A stretch of 64,000 nucleotides of DNA, taken from the NCBI GenBank assembly GCA_951802425.1, contig OX637804.1:1488001-1552000 (forward strand), written 5' to 3'. The DNA comes from Clavaria fumosa. Taxonomy: Eukaryota; Basidiomycota; Agaricomycetes; Agaricales; Clavariaceae. The notes under the pieces are model-generated. The model ran no database searches. It worked only from the letters and a program-made list of their open reading frames with translations, and had not been told where the DNA came from. Positions 47,602 to 57,221 of this stretch are shown here, piece by piece; the first letter of the stretch is position 1, and the number at the start of each line of letters is the position of its first letter. Made by a program: the position numbers and the translations under genes.

Positions 47602-49733
47602 TCAAAAGCGACCACCCAAGCCGAACACTGACACAGGTCAACCGATGTCAGTATTTATTGTTTAAGCTGACAAAAATAAAGGGACTCACAATTCGCAAGC
47701 TCGTTGACAGTCAACCCTACAAAAATGTAGAGTGTCAACATCGCAGTGAGACACAAGAGAAGGGAAAAACTTACGGCCCATCTTCTTGCCCTTACCTATA
47801 CATACACACTCGTCAGTACAGCGAAAAAAACGCACCCAAGCAAACGTCGTCCGACGCACCTTCACCCAGGCTTCCATCCGCCAAGTTTTGCTACAAAGCA
47901 AAGAAACAAAAGTTAGGCCAGAACAACCAGCGCAGCGTGCGTGAATTGAAGTAGGGGCGGGACATACCTTGCGCTCCTGCAACTGTAAAATCCGGTCCTC
48001 TACCGTGTCCTCAATCACCAGCCGCTGCACCACGACGTCCCGTTGCTGGCCAAGCCGATGCACCCGGTCGAACGCCTGGTTCTCGATCGCGGGGCTCCAT
48101 CCCAAGTCGAGCGAAATGACACCTTTTTTCGTTGTCATTCAGTTCATCAGCGAAAGAGATGGGTGCGCTCTAGCGGGACTGGGGAAGGCAGCGGCGGCAG
48201 ACTTACGGTTGGCACGCGTCAGATTCAGACCCACCCCTCCGCATTTCAGTGACATCAGCATCACCGTCGCCTTGTCCTTCGCCATGAAGACGCGCACAGC
48301 CTGGTCGCGTTTCTTCCGGTTCATGTCGCCCTGATATCTGTGGGACGTGGGGCGTTCAGCAAGTGCCTCACCATTCTACACCTGCGGAAGGCTCACTTCA
48401 CGTGCAGAACACCTTGCTCAGTGAGGTAGTCCGAGACAAGCGAGAGTGATTGCGTCCATTGAGAGATGACAAGGATCTGTGAGGACGCTGTTCAATGGAC
48501 ACTGTTCGAAGCTTCTAAAGATAGCCGCTTGCCTTCTCCTCAGGATACTCTGTGGCCCATCGATGGATAGATTCCATCATATGCTGTCACGGAATGTCCA
48601 TCAGCCCAACACCGAAAAACCAAATGCAGTCATCGACATGAAAAAATAACGAGCAAACCTACCTTCATTTTTGTGGACGGCAAGAACTTGGGCAGCAGCT
48701 TGATTTGCTCCGGGGGGAGATTCATTCTTGCTTTGCCATAGATAACATTCTCGTCCTCGGCCTCGTCGTCCGAGTCTAGCACGGCGACGACCATGCCTCT
48801 GCTTGAGTGCCTTGCGGAGATCCTTCTCCTCCTCGTCTTCATCGCTATGTAAGATGAAGTCGCTCAGATCATCGTCCTCGTCAGACTCGGGGTCATAGGC
48901 ACGGCGGCCGCGGCGGCCCGCACGTTTCTCCTTCGTACTATCCTTCGCCTTGGATTTGCCCTTGGCGTCTCCGGAGATGGTCGCGGCGTCGGGAAATTCG
49001 TCGTCGGAATCAACGTCATCTTTAGTAATGTCCTTCACAGGTGCCGCGCTCGCTTGGTCGAATTCAGCCTCCGTCGGCTCGAAGGCGGACCGGCGGAACA
49101 CCCTCTGTTCACTTATGGGAGAGCGACAAACAGGACCTGCAAACAGATGGCAAACAAGCAAAGTCATTCAGCACGCACGCGCATTGATAGGACCAGCACT
49201 TACAGGGCCTTGTACTGGACGGTGTCGTTGATATCCTCGGCATGCGGACTGTTGAGAACGTTGACTGGAGTCGAGGGTCAGCGATGGGCAGACATGAATC
49301 CGTCGGTGCCCACTCACCTAGACATTCGCAACAGAAACAGTGGGTGCATGGCGTCACGACGGCATCGGTGAAAATATCGAAGCAGATAGGACATTCATCG
49401 CCTTCGACGTCGGCGGTGCTGCCGGGAGCACCAGCGGACTGTGCTTCCTATTTAGACTGGGCGAAGAATTAAAGAAAGGAATTGTGGCCGAACCTCGGCC
49501 TCAGATGCGATGACGCGTCGAGTCAATGCAGCCTCTTTGAATTGGTCCCGCATCTTGGCCACAAACTCTGGGGACACGAGTTCCCTTGCCCGAGTCAATT
49601 CGGCAAAGGCGTCGGTCGGAGACTGATGGAGTTCGTTGGCTGGGACCCTCCTCTTGTATGAGGGATGCGTGCGAACAGATCTGCCGCAGGCGAAGCAGCA
49701 TCACAAGGACGTGGTGGTACATACATATATGTA
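47602..49733 (-). pseudogene. ULS1: ULS1/RAD16-like SNF2 DNA translocase, C-terminal half only, with frameshift
   Basis: Reading down from 49,733: YHHVLVMLLRLRQICSHASL (the end of the SNF2 N-terminal ATPase part), a C3HC4 RING (DECPICFDIFTDAVVTPCTH, about 49,331-49,420), an acidic linker, then the helicase C-terminal domain (LMSLKCGGVGLNLTRAN at ~48,200; IENQAFDRVHRLGQQRD at ~48,060) and the end LTVNELANLFGLGGRF. The RING inserted between two ATPase lobes defines the Uls1/Rad5/Rad16 group of SUMO/ubiquitin-linked translocases. The Walker A and DEGH lobe is absent: the frame meets a Tigger/pogo element at 49,734. In addition, near 48,800 the frame shifts by one base between KDLRKALKQR and MVVAVLDSDDEAED. 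It therefore appears to be a pseudogene. Confidence 0.85.
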
Positions 49734-50755
49734 CAGTAGAACATCTCATAACGCATACTGTCCGGACAGGCCAAAAACCTATGCATTAAGCGAGTTATGC
49801 TTATCAAAATCCGTCACGTCTTGTGACACTATGTGACATTCCTCTTCCAATACCTATCAAGCGTCGTCTGCTCAACTTTCTCAACTGCGGCCTTCTGCAA
49901 GTAGCCCCGGAAGCGACGGAGATGTTGCGAGAGCTCGAGGGCAGGCTCGAACTCACCAAATTTGAGTGTGCAATGGCTCTCCAGCTCTCGACACAGCTGC
50001 ATCACATCCCTATTGCTGACATCTCCTGATTTTTCTGTTTCAGCCTCTCCCTCTTCGCCCTTTTCACCTGAATCGACTTCGAGTACCTGTCCGGACTCAA
50101 CAGCCAACTGATAGCGCACTTCAGCAACAATTTCTATGTCACCCCCCTTGAATTCGAGCTGTGAGTCATCAGAGTCCTTTTCCTTGGGTGGATTGATGAG
50201 CTCCTCTAGCGTTTGGATGTGCTTGTGCTTGCAACTCCAGATCAGACCGGACTTTCAGCCTTCGTGAAAGGCTTGACTGCATAAAAATCAAAGCCCCTTC
50301 ATGCTGTGTCCTGAAATGTTCCACCACCTCACCCTGGGATAAATCTTTGTGGTTGTCAATGAAGGCAAACACGGTGAGCCAATCATGCAGTGTCAAATTC
50401 TCGTGCTGTTGGAGTCATTTTGCTGATGTCACAGGGGTTTCTTGAGCTGGCCCTCGTGGTTTTTGGCTGGTGTAGGGTGCGGGTTTGGGCCGGGGCCTTC
50501 GTGTAGGCTCTACTCGGGGCATGTAACGCTGGCTGAAGTGGTGTTGGGCTCAAATGTGCCACATAATCTAGAGAATTTGAATTACTCGGCCTTATGGCCT
50601 GAATCTGATATTGCATATTGTACTGCAAAGCCTATGCATTATGAATTATGCATTATACCCCCCAGTTTAGCAGGCACCAAGTCGGGACAGGCCCAAAACC
50701 TATGCAATATGGAAGTTATGCTTAACGACGTTATGAGTTATGAGATGTTCTACTG
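49734..50755 (-). mobile_element. Tigger/pogo-type DNA transposon, internally deleted (1,022 bp)
   Basis: Ends are CAGTAGAACATCTCATAAC and its inverse GTTATGAGATGTTCTACTG, flanked on both sides by TA (49,732-49,733 and 50,756-50,757), the target duplication of the Tc1-mariner/pogo group. Inside are the first and last parts of a Tigger-like transposase on the minus strand but no catalytic core. The element lies exactly between the broken ULS1-like gene and the right arm of the inverted duplication. Confidence 0.88.
49829..50628 (-). pseudogene. Tigger/pogo transposase relic: helix-turn-helix and C-terminal tail, DDE core deleted
   Basis: The N-terminal part reads ISKMTPTARE, then after a frameshift at about 50,396 LTLHDWLTVFAFIDNHKDLS and ALIFMQSSLSRRLKVRSDLE, the CENP-B/Tigger-type HTH region. 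After LQAQAHPNA the sequence jumps to the C-terminal part (QTLEELINPPKEKDSDD, EVRYQLAVESGQVLEVDS, QHLRRFRGYLQ) and ends KVEQTTLDRYW, the PCNA-interacting-like tail typical of this group. The second CENP-B HTH and the whole DDD catalytic domain are missing, so the copy is non-autonomous and its transposase dead. Confidence 0.8.
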
Positions 50756-50995
50756 TAGCCACCTATAAGCCATGTTTGTGGTATTATGAGACAGAAGATT
50801 CCAGCATAGCCCTTTCCGACTTGCAATATAAACATTACCGTACCATTTTAATTGGTTCATGTGTAGAGAAACACCTTGCTGGCCATTTCCTTTTGAACCA
50901 TCTCATTTTTGTGCGCGTTACCGCTCTTATTCGCGACTCACAGCTTGCGAGTTTACTGGCAATGCGTTTAGTCACGTGAGTGATCTTTACGGATC

Positions 50996-51003
50996 GAATT
51001 TTT
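50996..51003 (+). repeat. Left target-site duplication of the foldback element (GAATTTTT)
   Basis: Identical to 55,843-55,850; occurs once at the homologous empty site 9,696-9,703 (reverse strand). Confidence 0.88.
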
Positions 51004-51136
51004 CAGATAAGTCGCACGAGCCCGGCTGTGTAACCTATCACGTAAATAGGGCCAAATGAAAGTACAGCCGGCTGTATTTGACTGTTTTCCCCACACCATA
51101 TTGGGCATGTATAGTGTACACCCCACCATATCTTGG

Positions 51137-51357
51137 TAGTGTTGCCAACGGCTCGAGCCGATTTCTTTTTTGGGAATTTGCATTGAGTATTGTGGCTTCA
51201 AATCAACAGGTAATCCCACAGAATAAGCGGCTTTGGGCTCTCACAGAAGGAGTGAATGATCAGATGTATCAAAATCTCTCCTCCCATTGTGCATTGTCCA
51301 ACGGCTCGCTCGGTTTAGCCGAGCCGAGCCGAAAAAAGCCGAGCTGTGGCAACACTA
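51137..51357. mobile_element. Nested hAT-like MITE, 221 bp
   Basis: Ends TAGTGTTGCCA...TGGCAACACTA, with GGCTCG-rich subterminal repeats, flanked by a perfect 8-bp duplication TATCTTGG (51,129-51,136 and 51,358-51,365). The opposite arm of the palindrome carries the same context with TATCTTGG once, proving insertion. No coding capacity. Confidence 0.9.
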
Positions 51358-51413
51358 TATCTTGGGCTCTAATATGGTAGGCTCCACACCATATGGCCAT
51401 GTATAGTGTATAC

Positions 51414-52395
51414 CTGGGGACGGGCAATCCCCACTAAGAGTGCGTGACGCTTACATAAGCAAAAATGCGCCTAAGCCCTTGATTTCACTGACCCAAAGAT
51501 ATTTTACTCTCTCCTCAGTCAATTCTGAAGCATTTGGCATGGGATTTTTTGTAAACACAGACTCTTTTATATGTAGTTTACAGGAAAAATACAGACATAA
51601 TTCAAAACATCTCCACTCATGTACAATTACAGCAGAAACATAAGGGGTCATGACATAAAACCTTGTACCTATCACAGGGCATACTTCTAGTCCTCCAGAT
51701 TGTCTGTCCCTCCAATAACAAAGTCTTCACTTGTGAAAATGGTATAATAGTGCTTACCTAGGTGTTCCAAAGCTCCAAATTCTTCCCCCCAGGTACACAC
51801 AGTCCCCTAAGGTGACAGAAGGATGAAATTGGCCTGAAATGCAGAGAAAACAGTAAATTAAATGATAAGATAGGTAAATATGAAGTTTGGGAGGCTTACT
51901 TTGTAGCCTAGATTGCACACAAAGTGCACACAGAGTGTTTGAAAGTGGGGGGAGAATGAGAGCCAGAGAATGAGGCCACAGAAACCTGCAGGAAACCTTT
52001 CAGTATGTGCGCACAGCCACTGATTACATAAGCGCACAAGTCCGGCAGTGCCAAATCTGTGGGCCTCATAGAGCCTTCTACACACATTTTGGAATTTACT
52101 TTTGCTGAGAGGAAATGTTCAGAAATATTATTTGAACATTTTGTTCAAGATGGAATTTTTTTAAATGTCTTTGTTGTTTAGATAGCAACAATATCTCAAT
52201 AAATAGGGCATTTTTCGAAAATCTATCTTGAACAAAAGTTTTTAAATTTAATTTCAGACATTTTTTACACTCAAAGTTTTTTTGTAGCTGTTGTGTGGAA
52301 GGCTCTATACTGAGATGTGTTTTTGGGTCAGAGCCTTAGAGGCAGAATGCTTATATAAGCGTCACGCAGTCTTAGTGGGGATTGCCCGTCCCCAG
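51414..52395. mobile_element. Nested non-autonomous DNA transposon, 982 bp, 47-bp terminal inverted repeats
   Basis: Both ends read CTGGGGACGGGCAATCCCCA followed by CTAAGAnTGCGTGACGCTTAyATAAGC, with two mismatches in about 47 bp, and weaker inverted similarity for another 35 bp. It is flanked by TATAC on each side (51,409-51,413 and 52,396-52,400), while the opposite palindrome arm has the same context with TATAC once. The interior is AT-rich and has no transposase. The superfamily is not clear; a 5-bp duplication does not point to one of the common groups. Confidence 0.85.
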
Positions 52396-52400
52396 TATAC

Positions 52401-53600
52401 CTCACCATATCTTCAGCTCTAATATGGTAGGCTCCACACCATTTCGACTCAAGGTGGAAATATGGTAGGCTCAACACCATATCAACTCAAAGGTGGAAAT
52501 ATGGTAGGCTCCACACCATTTTGACTCAAGGCACAAATATGGTGGGCTCTACACCATATCAACTCAAGGTAGAAATATGGTGGGCTCTACACCATTTTGA
52601 CTCAAGGTGGAAATATGGTAGGCTCCACACCATATCAACTCAAGGTAGAAATATGGTGGGCTCTACACCATATCAACTCAAGGTGGAAATATGGTGGGCT
52701 CTACACCATTTTGACTCAAGGCACAAATATGGTAGGCTCCACACCATATCAACTCAAGGTAGAAATATGGTGGGCTCTACACCATTTTGACTCAAGGTGG
52801 AAATATGGTAGGCTCCACACCATATCAACTCAAGGTGGAAATATGGTGGGCTCCACACCATATCAACTCAAGGTAGAAATATGGTGGGCTCTACACCATT
52901 TTGACTCAAGGCACAAATTTGGTGGGCTCCACACCATATCAACTCAAGGTGGAAATATGGTGGGCTCCACACCATATCAACTCAAGGTGGAAATATGGTG
53001 GGCTCTACACCATTTTGACTTAATGGAAATATGGTAGGCTCCACACCATATGACCATGTATAGTGTACACTCCACCATATCTTCAGCTCTAATATGGTAG
53101 GCTCCACACCATTTTGACTCAAGGTAGAAATATGGTAGGCTCCACACCATTTTGACTCAAGGCACAAATATGGTGGGCTCTACACCATATCAACTCAAGG
53201 TAGAAATATGGTGGGCTCTACACCATTTTGACTCAAGGCACAAATTTGGTGGGCTCCACACCATATCAACTCAAGGTGGAAATATGGTGGGCTCTACACC
53301 ATTTTGACTTAATGGAAATATGGTAGGCTCCACACCATATGACCATGTATAGTGTACACTCCACCATATCTTCAGCTCTAATATGGTAGGCTCCACACCA
53401 TTTCGACTCAAGGTAGAAATATGGTAGGCTCCACACCATTTTGACTCAAGGCACAAATATGGTGGGCTCTACACCATTTTGACTCAAGGTGGAAATATGG
53501 TAGGCTCCACACCATTTTGACTCAAGGCACAAATATGGTGGGCTCTACACCATATTAACTCAGGGTGGAAATATGGTGGGCTCTACACCATTTTGACTCA
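52401..53600 (+). repeat. 38-bp tandem repeats, left arm of the foldback element
   Basis: About 30 units of ATATGGTRGGCTCYACACCA plus an 18-bp spacer of two kinds (ATCAACTCAAGGTGGAA-like or TTTGACTCAAGGCACAA-like). Each core is itself a small inverted repeat (ATGGT...ACCAT). A ~289-bp higher-order unit containing GTATAGTGTACACTCCACCA is duplicated at about 53,040-53,325 and 53,330-53,450. Because 38 is not a multiple of three, the repeats read open in long frames with a 38-residue period; these are not genes. Confidence 0.9.
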
Positions 53601-54187
53601 ACTTTTTTGCATGGCTTACAAACTAGACAAATTATATATCAAAAAATCGCTAAAATTCAGCAGATTCTGATTCTGGAAACTATATGTCTGTACCTCCTTT
53701 CGTTCAGCTGCAATTTGCAAAATACACAAAATATATTCATTTGTCCTCAGTTCTGCAGTACCCTGGCTTGAAAATGGGTTAGATAACTGGAGGACCCACA
53801 TACTACCTGTGGGTATATGGCAAGGGTGTGGATTAGTTTTAACTACCCACCCACCATCTCAATCCCCTCTCTGGAATACATTAATAGGAATCAGGGTATT
53901 ATTGTCCTGGGAGAGTGACCATTGGTTGGATTGAAAATTCCAGCCATCAGATTACAGCTTATGACATCTAATACAGTCATGCAAAGGCCCATAATATTTG
54001 GTGCAGATCTACAGATTCCCCACATCTATTTTCCCAAAATTCTCAAAATCTCTCCCCAGATAGCCCCCTTTGTCAAATCACATATTCCTGCAGTCAAATA
54101 GCTGACAATGTATACATAAAGACATGTGCAAAGTTTGGTGAAGTTAGGAAAAGTTCTCAGGAAGATAGCTCAGAATGTGTCTTTTGG
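53601..54187 (+). repeat. Unique stem of the palindrome, left strand
   Basis: This ~590-bp non-repetitive segment pairs almost perfectly with 54,238-54,828 in reverse complement; one 2-bp indel in a TATATA run and a few changes near the centre were noticed. No convincing coding frame. Confidence 0.9.
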
Positions 54188-54237
54188 AGTGTAAGGCAAG
54201 GTAATGCCTTGTCTTTGCCTTCACTTCAGAGTATCCC

Positions 54238-54828
54238 CCAAGAGACACATTCTGAGCTATCTTCCTGAGAACTTTTCCTAACTTCACCAAACTTTGCACA
54301 TGTCTTTATGTATACATTGTCAGCTATTTGACTGCAGGAATATGTGATTTGACAAAGGGGGCTATCTGGGGAGAGATTTTGAGAATTTTGGGAAAATAGA
54401 TGTGGGGAATCTGTAGATCTGCACCAAATATTATGGGCCTTTGCATGACTGTATTAGATGTCATAAGCTGTAATCTGATGGCTGGAATTTTCAATCCAAC
54501 CAATGGTCACTCTCCCAGGACAATAATACCCTGATTCCTATTAATGTATTCCAGAGAGGGGATTGAGATGGTGGGTGGGTAGTTAAAACTAATCCACACC
54601 CTTGCCATATACCCACAGGTAGTATGTGGGTCCTCCAGTTATCTAACCCATTTTCAAGCCAGGGTACTGCAGAACTGAGGACAAATGAATATATTTTGTG
54701 TATTTTGCAAATTGCAGCTGAACGAAAGGAGGTACAGACATATAGTTTCCAGAATCAGAATCTGCTGAATTTTAGCGATTTTTTGATATATATAATTTGT
54801 CTAGTTTGTAAGCCATGCAAAAAAGTTG
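54238..54828 (-). repeat. Unique stem of the palindrome, right strand
   Basis: Reverse complement of 53,601-54,187. The loop between (54,188-54,237) contains a small hairpin of its own (AAGGCA...TGCCTT). Confidence 0.9.
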
Positions 54829-55690
54829 AGTCAAAATGGTGTAGAGCCCACCATATTTCCACCCTGAGTTGATATGGTGTAGAGCCCACCATATTTGTGC
54901 CTTGAGTCAAAATGGTGTGGAGCCTACCATATTTCCACCTTGAGTCAAAATGGTGTAGAGCCCACCATATTTCTACCTTGAGTTGATATGGTGTGGAGCC
55001 TACCATATTTGTGCCTTGAGTCAAAATGGTGTAGAACCCACCATATTTCTACCTTGAGTTGATATGGTGTGGAGCCTACCATATTTCCACCTTGAGTCAA
55101 AATGGTGTAGAGCCCACCATATTTCTACCTTGAGTTGATATGGTGTGGAGCCTACCATATTTGTGCCTTGAGTCAAAATGGTGTAGAACCCACCATATTT
55201 CTACCTTGAGTTGATATGGTGTGGAGCCTACCATATTTCCACCTTGAGTCAAAATGGTGTAGAGCCCACCATATTTCCACCTTGAGTTGATATGGTGTAG
55301 AGCCCACCATATTTGTGCCTTGAGTCAAAATGGTGTGGAGCCTACCATATTTCCACCTTGAGTTGATATGGTGTAGAGCCCACCATATTTTTACCTTGAG
55401 TTGAAATGGTGTGGAGCCTACCATATTAGAGCTGAAGATATGGTGGAGTGTACACTATACATGGTCATATGGTGTGGAGCCTACCATATTTCCATTAAGT
55501 CAAAATGGTGTAGAGCCCACCATATTTCCACCTTGAGTTGATATGGTGTAGAGCCCACCATATTTGTGCCTTGAGTCAAAATGGTGTGGAGCCTACCATA
55601 TTTCCACCTTTGAGTTGATATGGTGTGGAGCCTACCATATTAGAGCTGAAGATATGGTGAGGTATACACTATACATGGCCATATGGTGTG
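54829..55690 (-). repeat. 38-bp tandem repeats, right arm of the foldback element
   Basis: About 22 units of the same 38-bp repeat in inverted orientation, about 350 bp shorter than the left array after removing the nested elements. One copy of the GTGTACACTATACATGG-containing higher-order unit is at about 55,430-55,500, and another near the outer end. Confidence 0.9.
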
Positions 55691-55842
55691 GAGCCTACCA
55701 TATTAGAGCCCAAGATATGGTGGGGTGTACACTATACATGCCCAATATGGTGTGGGGAAAACAGTCAAATACAGCCGGCTGTACTTTCATTTGGCCCTAT
55801 TTACGTGATAGGTTACACAGCCGGGCTCGTGCGACCTACCCC

Positions 55843-55850
55843 GAATTTTT
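55843..55850 (+). repeat. Right target-site duplication of the foldback element (GAATTTTT)
   Basis: Second copy of the 8-mer at 50,996-51,003. Confidence 0.88.
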
Positions 55851-55962
55851 TGCTCCTTTGCTCCAACCTCGGTGCTGTCCAGCGATGCAGTAACACATTA
55901 CTGCTCTTGTAGTCTAACATCTCTCGCAAGTTCTTTTTAAACGGCCAGTCGAGACATACACA

Positions 55963-57221
55963 ATGGATCTCTCTCCAGAACCAGAACTGGCACCTTGCTC
56001 TAAGGGCGTCCAAGGATATCGCATACGGCAGCGTGAGTAAGTCTCACATTCCCTTTCAAAGAAATTCCAGTAACCGGATCTTTGGCTTCTCGCCGTGACA
56101 ATACCACAGGTAGCCGGCATGCTATCCAAGGTGCTCGAGTACCCGTTCGACCTCACTAAGGTGCGGCTCCAGGCGCAGGTGCTCGACCGCACCGCGCGCT
56201 TCAGCGGGCCGGTCGACTGTCTGGCGCAGACGTGGCAGGCGGGGGGCGTAAAGGGCCTGTATCGCGTGCGTGCTACCTCAAACCCAGCTATATACAGCCC
56301 ACTTGCGTGTATCTGACTTGTTTGGCTTAGGGCCTGTCCGCCCCCGTCGCGGGCGCCATGGCGGAAAACGCCACCCTCTTTCTCTCCTACAGCGAGTTGC
56401 AGAGTCTAATCCGCCGCGTGCTCGCCCTCCCACCGGCGCAGGAGCTCACTCTCCCACAACTCGCCGTCGCGGCTGCGGGCGCCGGCGCCATCACGAGCTT
56501 CGTCCTGTCAGTGGCCCCAAAGTTTGCGGAGAGGAAATATTCGACGCGCTGACAACGCATTCCATCTAGGACGCCCATTGAGCTTGTCAAATGTAAGATG
56601 CAAGTCCAGATGATCGCACCCGGAGCCGCACCCGCGCCTTCGCTCGCCTCCTCCTCCGCCGCCGCCACCACCGGCCGCCTCTCAGGCGGCCTCCTCGCCA
56701 GCTCCTCCGCCACACCCGTCACCGCCTGCCCCAAGCCGCCGGGGCCCATCTCCATCATCGCCTCCGTCCTCCGCACGGAAGGCGTGCGCGGCATGTGGCT
56801 CGGGCACTCCGGCACGCTCCTGCGCGAGACGGGCGGCGGGGTCGCATGGTTCACCACGAAGGAGTTCGTCGCGTCGTGTCTGCTCGCGCGCGACCCCTCC
56901 CCGCATTCGCCGACGACGGTGGCGGCGCGACCCCTGCACGCGTGGGAGTCCGCGCTGTCTGGCGCGTGCGCGGGCGTCGCGTACAACGTGGCCCTGTTCC
57001 CCGCGGACACGATCAAGAGCGCGATGCAGACAGAGGAGGAGCTGCGTCCGCGCGCCGCGGGTGTGCCGCGCCTGAGCTTCCTCGGCATGGGCAGGGCGTT
57101 GTGGACCAAACAGGGTCTGAGAGGTCTCTATGCGGGCTGCGGCATCACCGTTGCGCGAGCTGTGCCGAGCAGCGCGTTGATCTTCTTGGTGTACGACGGA
57201 TTGAAGACTCGGTTTGGATAG
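55963..57221 (+). pseudogene. ORT1: Second ornithine-carrier copy, frameshifted in exon 1
   Basis: The exon layout matches the left copy: 55963-56032, 56110-56265, 56331-56506, 56570-57221, with intact splice sites and all three carrier signatures. In exon 1, however, the left copy's CTGGATCACCT is CTGGCACCT here, a 2-bp deletion, so translation from the ATG at 55,963 goes out of frame before the first helix and does not rejoin exon 2. An internal ATG in exon 2 (SKVLEYPFD follows) could give a protein lacking most of helix 1. The foldback element ends about 113 bp upstream of the start, so most of the promoter has been displaced. A six-base length difference in the Ala/Ser linker and scattered substitutions separate it from the left copy. 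Confidence 0.85.

Larger units (their letters stand above)
51004..55842. mobile_element. Giant foldback (palindromic) transposon, 4,839 bp, hAT-like 8-bp target duplication
   Basis: The element is an inverted repeat over nearly its whole length. From each end: ~130 bp starting near TCGCACGAGCCCGGCTGTGT, then 38-bp tandem repeats, then a ~590-bp unique stem, with a ~50-bp centre (54,188-54,237). Outer tips are CAGATAAGTCGCACG (left) and GGGGTAGGTCGCACG (right end, reversed), so the last few bases differ. It is flanked by GAATTTTT on both sides, and the other duplicated arm preserves the empty site, so boundaries are certain. The 8-bp duplication fits hAT (also KDZ or MULE) enzymes. No transposase is encoded. 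The left half is longer because it holds two nested transposons and more tandem units. Confidence 0.9.

Noticed and set aside
52521..55424. Several ORFs of 80-150 codons with a repeated NMVGSTPYQLKVEIWWALHH-like period
   Set aside because: They are translations of the 38-bp tandem repeats, open in several frames and on both strands; no promoter, intron or protein family fits.
52401..55690. Regular short repeats resembling a CRISPR array
   Set aside because: The spacers are of only two kinds and repeat themselves, the array is inverted inside a transposon, and the genome is eukaryotic.
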